A stretch of 64,000 nt of DNA from Serripes groenlandicus (GCA_031761405.1 JASEVX010000003.1:14002973-14066972), one strand, 5' to 3'. Counted from the first letter of the stretch, positions 1-10,345 are shown. A program made the numbers and translations. Notes: generated by a model not told the origin, from the letters alone.

Positions 1-80
1 TGTTCAAGACATTTAAATTTGTTTTTTTCTAATAATAACTCGTCCTCCCAAGTCATTTCCGAAAACCTATTAAAAATATA
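1..80 (+). mobile_element. Fragment of ACAAGAG...CTAA Helentron-like element
   Basis: This stretch matches the 3' part of the elements ending at 16324, 30513 and 33289 (shared TGTTCAAGACATTTAAA and ATTTCCGAAAACCTATTAA). It breaks off before the terminal hairpin. The 5' part lies outside the window. Confidence 0.55.
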
Positions 81-96
81 GCAAGCTTCTTTCTCT

Positions 97-281
97 TCAC
101 TTTCCCTCATACAGACATTTTCTGAGGCATCTGCAGCAGACGACTTCTGAAATCTTTATGGCAAAATGAGATATTGCTCATAATGATTATTTTAATTTAA
201 TTTACAGAGTAATTTCATATGTTTGCCCAGATGTTTTCAAATACGTCTGCTGCAGATTTGTTGTATGTGGGAATGGGTTAA
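97..281 (+). mobile_element. TTAA MITE copy
   Basis: The left end has CTTTCCCTCATACAGAC followed by CTGCAGCAGACG. The right end has GTCTGCTGCAG and GGGAATGGGTTAA. The central palindrome is decayed (ATTGCTCATAATGA only), so this is an old copy. Confidence 0.7.
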
Positions 282-319
282 CAGTTTAACTGATTATGAT
301 AGTTTGAGAGCTATCTGTT

Positions 320-395
320 CACAAAACATCAAAATGAGCAATTTTTCCTTTTCCCACAGTATTTTCAAAATGTTGTCTGCAGCAGGCTTAAAAAG
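320..395. mobile_element. TTAA MITE core fragment
   Basis: Contains AAAATGAGCAATTTTTCC, a TTTTCCCACAGTATTTTC core and GTCTGCAGCAGGC. Both termini are missing. Confidence 0.45.
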
Positions 396-547
396 TCATT
401 TAGAACTAAAATTAAACTTGAAAAACAAATAATTAAATTTTGACAGAAAATTGAGATCGTTGAGAAAAAAAAACAAAAACAAAAGTAGAAGGCAATAATT
501 CAAGTAATAAGACGAGGAGGCCAATGCATGCAATAGCACAAAACCTC

Positions 548-770
548 TGAACCCTTTCCCTCATATAGATGCTTTCTGATGCCTCTGCAGCAGACAGCTT
601 TTTGAAAACATGGCGACAAATGAAGAAATTGCTCAAAATGAGCAATTTTCCCTTTTGTCACAATGTTTTCAACTCTATTCAATTATTGTACTTTCATTAA
701 GTTTAAAAAAGAATTGGGTATGTTTTCAAAGTTGTCTGCTGCAGGGTTGTCATATATGGGAAAGGGTTAA
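548..770 (+). mobile_element. TTAA MITE, near full length
   Basis: Starts TGAACCCTTTCCCTCATA, so its TTAA has mutated, and ends GGGAAAGGGTTAA. The central palindrome GAAATTGCTC/GAGCAATTTT is intact. Confidence 0.85.
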
Positions 771-869
771 TGAGACATTAATTAGTTGGGAATACTCTAT
801 CCCTGATACAGACAACATTAACATTGTACATCTATGCATCAGGGGACTTTGGAATCAATGATGGCAGAA

Positions 870-937
870 GGTGATTTGAAAACATTGTGAGAAAAGGAGA
901 AATTACTTTAAACCAGCAATTACTCCTTTTCCCACAG
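870..937. mobile_element. TTAA MITE core fragment
   Basis: Holds GAAAACATTGTGAGAAAAGG and CTCCTTTTCCCACAG. It abuts candidate exon 938-1037, so if that exon is real its splice acceptor is MITE-derived. Confidence 0.45.
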
Positions 938-1037
938 TCTTTTCCAACTCGGAACTATCAGAACTGGTTCCCAAACTGTCCAGACATTGCATCTTCCTCC
1001 GATCTTGTCACAGCACAGATGACTCTAGAAATATCAG
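938..1037 (+). CDS. Candidate internal exon of unidentified split gene
   Basis: A possible exon lies between an acceptor TTTTCCCACAG (or ACTATCAG at 961) and a good donor ATATCAG|GTAAAC. One frame is open throughout and reads ...SELVPKLSRHCIFLRSCHST..., leaving two bases that join the next candidate exon (1311-1443) in frame as an arginine codon. A second open frame reads NWFPNCPDIASSSDL, so the frame is not proven. The better upstream acceptor sits in MITE-like sequence, and a start at 962 is possible. No family was recognised. Support is the splice signals, the open frame and phase agreement with its neighbour only. Confidence 0.35.
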
Positions 1038-1079
1038 GTAAACATAATTATAAGCATAGAATCCTCTTTGTTGATCCAT

Positions 1080-1263
1080 TCCTGCATATTACAGCAGACG
1101 ATATTGAAAACATCGAGACAAAAGTAAGGATAGTCTCAAATAATTAAAAAAATATAGTTTTTGAATAATGTTGTAAACACTGTGGCAAAAGGAGAAATTG
1201 CTTATGTTTTCAAAAGTCATCTACTTCTTATGTGTCGAAATGAGTGATCTGGGAAAGTATTAA
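1080..1263 (-). mobile_element. Two decayed TTAA MITE fragments
   Basis: The first (about 1080-1145) has CAGCAGACGATATTGAAAAC. The second (1160-1263) has CACTGTGGCAAAAGGAGAAA, AAAAGTCATCTACTTC and a terminal GGGAAAGTATTAA. Confidence 0.4.
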
Positions 1264-1310
1264 GGGATCCCAATATCTCCTTGCATATTCTGTGACAAAT
1301 GATTGACAAG

Positions 1311-1443
1311 GATGCTACGGGAAGCCACGGTTTTATTTACTCCGAGTCAAGCAGAAGCTGTTATTGACCATAGGAAACCTCTATACAAAGATGATCAATA
1401 TACTACGCTCTACTCCAGGAGGCAGGGAGCTTATGTTTGCCAA
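1311..1443 (+). CDS. Probable internal exon of unidentified split gene
   Basis: The frame is open for 44 codons from MLREATVLFTPSQAEAV to ...YSRRQGAYVCQ. It is bounded by an AG (ATTGACAAG|G) and a GT (TGCCAA|GTATTA). Composition is strongly protein-like (mixed charged, aromatic and hydrophobic residues, few rare runs), unlike the surrounding repeat DNA, and no repeat family covers it. It starts with one base completing a codon, matching the two bases left by candidate exon 938-1037, and ends in phase 0. An in-frame TGA lies just upstream of the acceptor, as expected for an exon edge. Both splice sites are weaker than consensus. It could also be a fragment of a decayed gene. The product is not recognised. 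Confidence 0.6.
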
Positions 1444-1779
1444 GTATTAGCCTGTGTGTTGTGTTCAATACAGAGTGGTTGATTAAAGATTTTTAAAAGG
1501 GAATAGTTATGGTGACAAACACTGATTGATTGACTGATTGATTTTTGAGGTTTGATTATACATTTTTTCCTCCTCATATCTATCATATGGTTTATCTGAT
1601 GCACTGTGTTTTAGGAGTCGTCTGCTTTCAAAACAATTTGTTTGTGAAGTAGTAACGTGAGTACTTGTGTTCAATGGTTGTTTGGAAATTTGGATCATTT
1701 TAATGCTTATTATTTTGAAAAAGGACTTGTCAATCTTTTGCATTTGGAAGAGTCCATAGTCACTTCTAGGAGTATAAAG
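1444..1779. other. Unassigned intronic sequence
   Basis: AT-rich single-copy-looking DNA with a TGATTGATTGACTGATTGAT stretch near 1525. No gene or recognised repeat. Confidence 0.5.
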
Positions 1780-2008
1780 ATAACCTTTTCCCACATACAA
1801 CAAATCTGCAGCAGACAACTTTGAAAATGTCTAGTCAGAAATATGGAAATTATCTGTAAATGAAAGTTAATTTATAGAATAGAGTTGAAATTATTGTGGC
1901 AAAAGGAGAAATTGCTCGTTATGAGCAATTTATTCTTTTGCCACAATGATTTCAAAAGTCGTCTGCTTCAGATGAGTCAGAAAGCGTCTACAAGTGGGAA
2001 AGGGTTAA
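1780..2008 (-). mobile_element. TTAA MITE, full length
   Basis: Right end first: CCTTTTCCCACATACAACAA and CTGCAGCAGAC. Core is GAAATTGCTC..GAGCAATTT. The left end is last, GTGGGAAAGGGTTAA. It shares its last TTAA with the next copy. Confidence 0.85.
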
Positions 2009-2234
2009 CTCTTTCCCTCATAAAGATGCTTTCTGACGCCTCTGCAGCAGACAGCTTTTTGAAGACATAGTGACAAAAGAAGAAATTGCTCAAAACGAGC
2101 AATTTCTCCTTTTGCCACAATGTTTTCCACTTTTAGTCATAGGTTATCCAATCAATTATGGGGATTTTCTGTTTTTAAACAAAATATGTTCAAAGTCGTC
2201 TGCTGCAGAATTGTTGTATGAGGGAAAGTGTTAA
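2005..2234 (+). mobile_element. TTAA MITE, full length, abutting previous copy
   Basis: Starts TTAACTCTTTCCCTCATA and ends GAGGGAAAGTGTTAA. Core hairpin is GCTCAAAACGAGC. One TTAA is shared with the inverted copy to the left, meaning one element entered the terminal TTAA of the other. Confidence 0.88.
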
Positions 2235-2313
2235 ACATGTTGAGTCGAGCAGCCTGGTCAGTAGATGTGTTCGCTCTGTCCGGCCTGACTCTTATATACT
2301 GGTGGCACAGGCT

Positions 2314-2544
2314 TTAACCCTTTCCCTCATATGACAATTCTGCAGCAGACGACTTTGATAACATACCTGAAAAACATTTGTGAACTCCCTTTAAATGAAA
2401 GTACAATAATTAAATAGAGTTAAAAACATGGTGACAAAAGGAGAAATTGCTCGTTTTGAGCAATTTCTTCTTATGTCACTATGTTTTCAAAAAGCCGTCT
2501 GCTGCAGAGGCGTCAGAAAGCGTCTATATGAGGGAAAGGGGTAA
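2314..2544 (-). mobile_element. TTAA MITE, full length
   Basis: TTAACCCTTTCCCTCATATG to GAGGGAAAGGGGTAA. Core GCTCGTTTTGAGC is the reverse complement of the loop in plus-oriented copies, which fixes the orientation. Confidence 0.88.
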
Positions 2545-2692
2545 AAGATAAATTTATTTAGTGGAAAGAATGACTGATTGATTATATATTTTATGTCTCC
2601 TAGTCTCAGTCTAGATTAGCTGATATGCTGTTTTTTTAGCTCTACTGGCCAAAGGCCAGAAGGGCTTATGTCGTGGCGATGTGTCCGTCGTC

Positions 2693-2756
2693 CGTGCGTG
2701 CGTGCGTGCGTGCGTGCGTGCGTGTGTGCGTGCGTGTGTGCGTCCGTCCGTAAACA
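2693..2756. repeat. (GTGC)n / (GTCC)n microsatellite
   Basis: A run of GTGCGTGCGTGC changing to GTCCGTCCG, lying between the element's terminal hairpin and its tandem modules, as in pearl elements. Confidence 0.85.
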
Positions 2757-2760
2757 ATTT

Positions 2761-3920
2761 CTTGTTAACACGATACAGTCTTCACTTTTGATTGTATCTC
2801 AACCAAACTTATACAGTAGTTAGATATCCATGAGAGCTCGGTTCCTTTCGAAAACCAGATCCGCCCATGCATGACTGGATTATGGCCCTTGAAATGGTCA
2901 AAATTGCTATAAAAGAGCTTGTTAACACGATACAGTCTTCACTTTTAATTGCATCTCAACCAAACTTATACAGTAGTTAGATATTCATGAGAGCTCGGTT
3001 CCTTTCGAAAACCAGGCAGATCCGCCAATGCATGACTGGATTATGGCTCTTGAAATGGTCAAAATTGCTATAAAAGAGCTTGTTAACACGATACAGTCTT
3101 CACGTTTGATTGTATCTCAACCAAACTTATACAGTAGTTAGATATCCATGAGAGCTCGGTTCCTTTCGAAAACCAGCCAGATCAGCCCATGCATGACTGG
3201 ATTATGGCCCTTGAAATGGTCAAAATTGCTATAAAAGAGCTTGTTAACACGATACAGTCTTCACTTTTAATTGTATCTCAACCAAACTTATACAGTAGTT
3301 AGATATTCATGAGAGCTCGGTTCCTTTCGAAAACCAGCCAGATCCGCCCATGCAAGACTGGATTATGGCCCTTGATATGGTCAAAATTGCTATAAAAGAG
3401 CTTGTTAACACGATACAGTCTTCACTTTTGATTGTATCTCAACTAAACTTATACAGTAGTTAGATATCTATGAGAGCTCGGTTCCTTTTGAAAACCAGCC
3501 AGATCCGCCCATGCATGACTGGATTATGGCCCTTGAAATGGTCAAAATTGCTATAAAAGAACTTTTTAACACAATAGTCTTCACTTTTGATTGTATCTCA
3601 ACCAAACTTATACAGTAGTAAGATATCCATGAGAGCTCGGTTCCTTTCCTAAACCAGCCAGATCCGCCCATGCAAGACTGGATTATGGCCCTTGAAATTG
3701 TCCAAATTGCTATAATTGAGCATGTGAACACAATAGAGGCTCCATTTACTATCTGATCTTCACCAAACTTAGATAGTAGTTAAATATTGATGAGAGCTTG
3801 GTTCCTTTTGAAAACCAGCTAGATCCGCCCATGCAAGACTGGATTATGGCCCATGAAATTGTAAAAATTGCTATAATACAGCTTGTGAACACAAAAGAGC
3901 CTCCATTTACTATCCGATCT
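2761..3920. repeat. Tandem array, ~160-bp module
   Basis: Modules starting CTTGTTAACACGATACAGTC occur near 2761, 2918, 3079, 3240, 3401 and 3561, with diverged ones near 3720 and 3882. Spacing is 157-162 bp and most modules are over 90 percent alike by eye. Confidence 0.9.
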
Positions 3921-4118
3921 TTACCATACATACATGCTCTGGATTGAAAATGACCAAAGAACCATACCAGTAGAGCATAGGCCCTCATGGGCCTCTTGTT
4001 TTTGTAAACCTCGCAGGAATTTTGTTTTAAATGTATGATGTCTTGATAAAAGAGCAATTACTCCTTTTGCCACAATGTTTTCAAATTGTTTTGATTATTA
4101 TTATAAAATAACAAAAGA

Positions 4119-4313
4119 CGCATAGGATAAGGAAGTGAAAACTCGTCTTTTCCCAACAATATCTCTCTTAAGACTCTTCTAGACCCTATGTTGTGGGTAC
4201 TCAAAAGAATAGTATCTATGAGATGATTCTTTTGAGTACCCACAACATAGGGTTTGTGGGTCATATAAAGATTTGTGGATGTAAAATACCGACTCCTTTT
4301 ACCTAGACCTTTG
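4119..4313. mobile_element. Hairpin element H (GTACTCAAAAGAAT family)
   Basis: The strong central palindrome is built on ACCCACAACATAGGGT and GTACTCAAAAGAAT. Outer arms resemble GTCCAGATAAGG. This is the same family as 4763-4953, 23413-23591, 25041-25234 and 34329-34722. No coding. Confidence 0.65.
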
Positions 4314-4384
4314 ATATTAATTAAACTTTTCTATATTATAAGTGAGTTTCCATAATTTTACATAGATGTTCTCAAAGTCATCTG

Positions 4385-4693
4385 TGCCGAGTCCCGGTAG
4401 CTCAGTCGGTAGCGACGCGGGCTGTCAATCCAGGGGTTGTGAGTTCGAATCCTGGCTCAGTCAACTTTCTTTCTGAGGATTGACAAAAGTCAATGCGACA
4501 TGCATCAATCGTCTTCCACCAATGGGCTGAGTCTATGTGGAAAAGCAGCCAGTTGCTTGGGAAGATCGTTGTGTAGAGTACTCAGGTGTGAGAAAACCAG
4601 GAAACACATGAGTATGTGAACTGGCCGCCGTGATATAACTGAGAAATTGTTAAAAACGGCGTTAAACCCAATCAATCAATCAATCAATCAATC
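4385..4693 (+). mobile_element. tRNA-derived SINE, full length
   Basis: The tRNA-like head has an A box (TAGCTCAGTCGGTAG) and B box (GAGTTCGAATCC). The body contains CCACCAATGGGCTGAGTCTA and GAACTGGCCGCCGTGATAT, with a (CAAT)n tail. The 11-bp target duplication AAAGTCATCTG (4374-4384 and 4694-4704) shows insertion into a MITE. The body resembles molluscan V-SINE/RUDI-like elements, but the class is inferred. It is not a functional tRNA gene because the head continues into a SINE body. Confidence 0.9.
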
Positions 4694-4762
4694 AAAGTCA
4701 TCTGCTGTTGATTTGTAAAGTGTATCTGGGAATGGGTTAAAATGAAAATTGTATACTTCTTA

Positions 4763-4953
4763 CAGAGCTCCAGATAATAATTTGTATGTCCTTAAATTCT
4801 TATTTGACCCTCTAGCCGTATTTGTGGGTACACAAAAGAGTCGTCTCGATGAGGCGATTCTTTTGAGTACGCACGTCATAGGGTTTGGTTAGACATTAAG
4901 AGAGATATTGTGGGGAAAAGAGCTGTATACTCCTCCCTATCTAGACCTCTCTG
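4763..4953. mobile_element. Hairpin element H copy
   Basis: Ends CAGAGCTCCAGATAAT and ATCTAGACCTCTCTG, with centre AGTCGTCTCGATGAGGCGAT. The arms have diverged (GTATTTGTGGG against CACGTCATAGGG). Confidence 0.65.
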
Positions 4954-5039
4954 CTTATAGCATTTCTAGATACAGAAGACTATTAATGTTTTTTACAACC
5001 GATGTCTTTTGAACAACTGGAAGAGGAACATCATTCTCC

Positions 5040-5255
5040 TTAACCCTTTCCCTCATATAGACGCTTTCTGACGCCTCTGCAGCAGACGGCTTTTTGAAAA
5101 CATAGTGACAAAAGAAGAAATTGCTCAAATCGAGCAATTTCTCCTTTTGCCACAATGTTTTCTACTTTTTGTCATTCAATTATAGAGATTTTCTATTTTT
5201 TAAAATATGTTCAAAGTCGTCTGCTGCAGAATTGTCGTATGAGGAAAAGGGTTAA
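5040..5255 (+). mobile_element. TTAA MITE, full length
   Basis: TTAACCCTTTCCCTCATATA to GAGGAAAAGGGTTAA. Core is GCTCAAATCGAGC. Confidence 0.9.
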
Positions 5256-5256
5256 T

Positions 5257-5990
5257 CTCACCTGAGCACAAATGCTCAAAGTGAGCTTAGGTGAACACCA
5301 TGTGCTAGTCATGAGTCACCTGTCATCATCATAAACAATATATTTTAACAACATCTTGTTTTTTCCCATCCTATTTCAAAATGATTAAAAAACAAATATA
5401 TGTAGAACTCTGCGACATCAGAAAGGGGATAAATGCCGAAATTGAAGTCTTTTTCTTTAAAACTGAATTATTTATTTAGCAGAAATGATCCTAATATAAC
5501 CTGCAGTAGCTGTTCCAGCCATATTGATTCGTTTCAAAACATGGCTGCCAGGCAGCAAAGAAAATTGGGTAAATTGTTAAAACTTTCAAAATAATTCTGC
5601 TCTTAAATTGCTGGTCTGATTTTAAGGTTATTGGTAACAGCCTAGGTGACCATTTACAAAAGCCAAACTGATTGGTTGAAAAACATTGCCATCTTACTGG
5701 ATCAGAAAATTGGTAAAATAATAAAGTTTCAAAATTCTTCTTCTCTGAAACTGCCTATTGGATTTTATGAAAATTTGACAGAAATGTTCCTCAAGTGACA
5801 CACTACAAGAACTGTTCTAGCCATTTGGATAGGATTGTTCAATCATGGCCATCATACAGCTTCTGGAAAAGGATAAAATGACAAAACTGTCTTCTCTGAA
5901 ACTGCTTGTCTGATTTCAAGCTAAATGTGGACAAGTAGTAATTGAGCAAAGTATTCAGGTGAAAGTTACAGTGCCTCATGGCTGTCTTGG
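5257..5990 (-). mobile_element. Decayed AGCTCACC-type Helentron-like element
   Basis: Starts with the hairpin CACCTGAGC..GCTCAAAGTGAG and continues with three diverged modules sharing ACATGGCTGCCAGGCAGCA and TTGAAAAACATTGCC with the copies at 11411-12882 and 14151-15069. The far terminus is not clear. Confidence 0.5.
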
Positions 5991-6228
5991 TGTGTGCATT
6001 TTGGCACCACAGGGCTTTAATGCATGTATGTTGTTAATTTGTAGTAATAGGGCTTTTAGACATGTTTTAGCAGTAAAATTCCAAACCAATCACCTACCTG
6101 TACCATAACAACAGACATAAATATGTAACGGTCATGTTTGACATTTCTAATCCTCTGTGTTGATGTCGCCTCCGATAGCTCTTGTTGGTAACTATGAAGG
6201 CTATCAATCTAGGGGTTTTGAAATCCAT

Positions 6229-9200
6229 ACCCTACTTGGCCCATCATTCTCCCCCCTCCTTGGCCAATCATTCTACCCCCTCCTTGGCCCATCATTCTCC
6301 CCCCTACTTGGCCCATCATTCTCCCCCCTCCTTGGCCAATCATTCTCCCCCCCTCCTTGGCCCATCATTCTCCCCCCTACTTGGCCCATCATTCTCCCCC
6401 CCTCCTTGGCCAATCATTCTCCCCCCCTACTTGGCCCATCATTCTCCCCCCCTCCTTGGCCCATCATTCTCCCCCCTCCTTGGCCAATCATTCTACCCCC
6501 TCCTTGGCCCATCATTCTCCCCCCTACTTGGCCAATCATTCTCCCCCCTACTTGGCCCATCATTCTCCCCCCTACTTGGCCCATCATTCTCCCCCCTCCT
6601 TGGCCCATCATTCTCCCCCCTCCTTGGCCCATCATTCTCCCCCCTACTTGGCCAATCATTCTCCCCCCTACTTGGCCCATCATTCTCCCCCCTCCTTGGC
6701 CCATCATTCTCCCCCCCCCCCTCCTTGGCCCATCATTCTCCCCCTACTTGGCCCATCATTCTCCCCCCCTCCTTGGCCCATCATTCTCCCCCCTACTTGG
6801 CCCATCATTCTCCCCCCCTCCTTGGCCCATCATTCTCCCCCCTCCTTGGCCCATCATTCTCCCCCCCCCCCTCCTTGGCCCATCGTTCTCCCCCTACTTG
6901 GCCAATCATTCTCCCCCCTACTTGGCCCATCATTCTCCCCCCCTCCTTGGCCCATCATTCTCCCCCCTCCTTGGCCCATCATTCTCCCCCCTCCTTGGCC
7001 CATCATTCTCCCCCCCCCCCCCCTTGGCCCATCATTCTCCCCCCTCCTTGGCCCATCATTCTCCCCCCCCTTGGCCCATCATTCTCCCCCCCCCCTTAGC
7101 CCATCATTCTCCCCCCTCCTTGGCCCATCATTCTCCCCCCTCCTTGGCCCATCATTCTCCCCCCCCCCCCTCCTTGGCCAATCATTCTCCCCCCTCCTTG
7201 GCCCATCATTCTCCCCCCCCCCCTCCTTGGCCCATCATTCTCCCCCTACTTGGCCAATCGTTCTCCCCCCCTCCTTGGCCCATCATTCTCCCCCCCCCCT
7301 CCTTGGCCCATCATTCTCCCCCTACTTGGCCAATCGTTCTCCCCCCTCCTTGGCCCATCATTCTCCCCCCCCCCCCCCCTCCTTGGCCCATCATTCTCCC
7401 CCTACTTGGCCAATCGTTCTCCCCCCCTCCTTGGCCCATCATTCTCCCCCCCCCCCCTCCTTGGCCCATCATTCTCCCCCTACTTGGCCAATCATTCTCC
7501 CCCCTCCTTGGCCCATCATTCTCCCCCCCCCCCTCCTTGGCCCATCATTCTCCCCCTACTTGGCCAATCGTTCTCCCCCTACTTGGCCAATCATTCTCCC
7601 CCCTCCTTGGCCAATCATTCTCCCCCCCTACTTGGCCCATCATTCTCCCCCTACTTGGCCAATCATTCTCTCCCCCCTCCTTGGCCCATCATTCTCCCCC
7701 CCCCCCCTCCTTGGCCCATCATTCTCCCCCTACTTGGCCAATCGTTCTCCCCCTACTTGGCCAATCATTCTCCCCCCTCCTTGGCCAATCATTCTCCCCC
7801 CTACTTGGCCCATCATTCTCCCCCTACTTGGCCAATCATTCTCCCCCNNNNNNNNNNNNNNNNNNNNNNNNNNNNNNNNNNNNNNNNNNNNNNNNNNNNN
7901 NNNNNNNNNNNNNNNNNNNNNNNNNNNNNNNNNNNNNNNNNNNNNNNNNNNNNNNNNNNNNNNNNNNNNNNNNNNNNNNNNNNNNNNNNNNNNNNNNNNN
8001 NNNNNNNNNNNNNNNNNNNNNNNNNNNNNNNNNNNNNNNNNNNNNNNCCCCCCTCCTTGGCCCATCATTCTCCCCCTACTTGGCCAATCATTCTCCCCCC
8101 TCCTTGGCCCATCATTCTCACCCCCCCCCCCCCTCCTTGGCCCATCATTCTCCCCCTACTTGGCAATCGTTCTCCCCCTACTTGGCCAATCATTCTCCCC
8201 CTCCTTGGCCAATCATTCTCCCCCCCTACTTGGCCCATCATTCTCCCCCTACTTGGCCAATCATTCTCCCCCCATCCTTGGCCCATCATTCTCCCCCCCC
8301 CCCCTCCTTGGCCCATCATTCTCCCCCTACTTGGCCAATCGTTCTCCCCTACTTGGCCAATCATTCTCCCCCCTCCTTGGCCAATCATTCTCCCCCCTAC
8401 TTGGCCCATCATTCTCCCCCTACTTGGCCAATCATTCTCCCCCTCCTTGCCCATCATTCTCCCCCCCCCCCCCCTTCCTTGGCCCATCATTCTCCCCCTA
8501 CTTGGCCAATCGTTCTCCCCCTACTTGGCCAATCATTCTCCCCCCTCTTGGCCAATCATTCTCCCCCCTACTTGGCCCATCATTCTCCCCCTACTTGGCC
8601 CATCATTCCCCCCCCCCCCCCCCCCCCCCTACTTGGCCCATCATTCATCCCCTACTTGGCCCATCATTCATCCCCTACTTGGCCAATCATTCTCCCCCCT
8701 ACTTGGCCAATCATTCTCCCCCTCCTTGGCCCATCATTCTTCCCCCTACTTGGCCCATCATTCTATCCCCTACTTGCCCATCATTCTACCCCCTCCTTGG
8801 CCCATCATTCTCCCCCCTCCTTGGCCCATCATTCTCCCCCCTACTTGGCCCATCATTCTCCCCCCCTACTTGGCCCATCATTCTCCCCCCTACTTGGCCC
8901 ATCATTCTCTCCCCCCTACTTGGCCCATCATTCTCCCCCCTCCTTGGCCCATCATTCTCCCCCTCCTTGGCCCATCATTCTCCCCCCTCCTTGGCCCATC
9001 ATTCTCCCCCCCCCCCCCCTCCTTGGCCCATCATTCCTCCCCCTACTTGGCCAATCGTTCTCCCCCCTACTTGGCCAATCATTCTCCCCCCTCCTTGGCC
9101 AATCATTCTCCCCCCTACTTGGCCCATCATTCTCCCCCTACTTGCCAATCATTCTCCCCTCTCCTTGGCCCATCATTCTCCCCCCCCCCCCCCCCCCCCC

Positions 9201-9504
9201 CTCCTTGGCCCATCATTCTCCCCCTACTTGCCAATCGTTCTCACCCCTACTTGCCAATCATTCTCCCCCCTCCTTGGCCAATCATTCTCCCCCCCTACTT
9301 GGCCCATCATTCTCCCCCTACTTGGCCAATCATTCCCCCCTCCTTGGCCCATCATTCTCCCCCCCCCCCCCCCTCCTTGGCCCATCATTCTCCCCCTACT
9401 TGGCCAATCGTTCTCCCCCTACTTGGCCAATCATTCTCACCCCTCCTTGGCCAATCATTCTCCCCCCTACTTGGCCCATCATTCTCCCCTACTTGGCCCA
9501 TCAT

Positions 9505-9540
<36 letters not shown>

Positions 9541-9723
9541 TACTTGGCCCATCATTCATCCCCTACTTGGCCCATCATTCATCCCCTACTTGGCCAATCA
9601 TTCTCCCCCCTACTTGGCCAATCATTCTCCCCCTCCTTGGCCCATCATTTCTCTCCCCCTACTTGGCCCATCATTCTATCCCCTACTTGGCCCATCATTC
9701 TCCCCCCTACTTTGCCAATCATT

Positions 9724-9755
<32 letters not shown>

Positions 9756-9938
9756 TTGGCCAATCATTCTCCCCCCTTCTTGGCCCATCATTCTCGCCCT
9801 ACTTGGCCCATCATTCTCCCCCCTACTTGGCCAATCATTCTCCCCCTACTTGGCCCACCATTCTCCTCCCTACTTGGCCCATCATTCTACCCCCTACTTG
9901 GCCCATCATTCCCCCCCTACTTGGCCCAATCATTTTCC
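6229..9938. repeat. C-rich minisatellite, ~21-23-bp unit
   Basis: The unit is CTTGGCCCATCATTCTCCCC plus a variable C run, with variants CCAATCATT / CCCATCATT and CTACTTGG / CTCCTTGG, about 170 copies either side of a gap. C runs vary from 3 to over 30. Many copies group into blocks bounded by long C runs (a repeating multi-unit pattern of about 190-230 bp). All reading frames stay open only because the unit lacks stops; there is no protein here. Confidence 0.95.
7848..8047. other. Assembly gap, 200 N
   Basis: Exactly 200 Ns inside the minisatellite. A round number suggests unknown true length, so array size is unreliable. Confidence 0.97.
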
Positions 9939-10114
9939 CCGATGATTGACAAAAGCCATTGTGACTAGCCTCTTTAGGCTTCCACTATGGGCTTAATAGT
10001 CTAAACAGTAGACAAAATGTTTATTATCATCTGAAGAAAATTTGAATGCGAATCAGTTTTACACATTTGAGCCGTTCCACAAGAGATAAACAACATTATG
10101 GCTTCTGCGTAATA

Positions 10115-10345
10115 TATTGAACCTGATTAGCCCGCGCAGTCCGCGCAGGCTAATCTAGGCTGACACATTCCGTCTCTGGGAGATAGAGGTATAGAGTAAT
10201 GATTCTTGAAACAGAAAATCCACAGGAGGCAAAAAGTGTGTCCGGGTTAGCCTGCGCGGCATGCTTAGGCTGATCCATGTTGATACATTACACAGAGTCA
10301 ACAATGTTGGTTTTCTCGTGAGACAGCTTATTTCGGAAATGTGTT
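10115..10345. repeat. GCGCAGGCTAA palindromic interspersed repeat
   Basis: Contains the near-palindrome TTAGCCCGCGCAGTCCGCGC and a second related block at 10240-10290 (TTAGCCTGCGCGGCATGC). Related sequences are common in bivalve genomes; class unknown. Confidence 0.45.

Larger units (their letters stand above)
2637..4000 (-). mobile_element. Helentron-like ('pearl'/HINE-type) non-autonomous element
   Basis: Read on the minus strand it begins ACAAGAGGCCCATGAGGGCC. It contains about eight ~160-bp tandem modules and a GCAC/ACGG-type microsatellite, and ends with the hairpin CTGGCCTTTGGCCAG followed by TAGAGCTAA, i.e. CTAA. A 3' hairpin with CTRR, no obvious target duplication and a tandem core beside a microsatellite are features of Helitron/Helentron-derived HINEs and bivalve pearl elements (established knowledge; assignment inferred). 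No Rep/helicase coding is present. Confidence 0.7.
4052..4739 (+). mobile_element. TTAA MITE split by two later insertions
   Basis: The core GAGCAATTACTCCTTTTGCC is at 4052, the middle CATAGATGTTCTCAAAGTCA ends at 4384, and the right end CTGCTGTTGATTTGT...GGGAATGGGTTAA lies at 4702-4739. A hairpin element separates the first parts and a SINE with target duplication separates the last. The left terminus is lost. Confidence 0.65.
6163..10010 (+). mobile_element. tRNA-derived SINE split by minisatellite expansion
   Basis: 6163-6228 aligns with a SINE head (CCGATAGCTC..TTGGTA, GGCTATCAATCTAGGGGTTT). 9939-10010 aligns with the same SINE's body (GATGATTGACAAAAGCCATT, CACTATGGGCTTA). The two halves are contiguous in normal copies such as 52232-52438. 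About 3.7 kb of minisatellite lies between them at the head/body joint. Confidence 0.7.

Noticed and set aside
2233..2318. Short open frame MLSRAAWSVDVFALSG...
   Set aside because: Ends at the TTAA of a MITE, no splice donor, too short to judge.
4391..4463. tRNA gene
   Set aside because: The A and B boxes belong to a SINE head that continues into a SINE body with a target duplication. The same applies to the heads at 13272, 52232, 54158 and 60948.
6157..9968. Very long open frames (up to 1,262 codons) reading LLGPSFSP / AHHSPP / WPIILPP on the + strand and GRMMGQGG on the minus strand
   Set aside because: They are translations of a 22-bp minisatellite that lacks stops in several frames, run through an N gap, and all frames are open at once. 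No splice, start or composition support.
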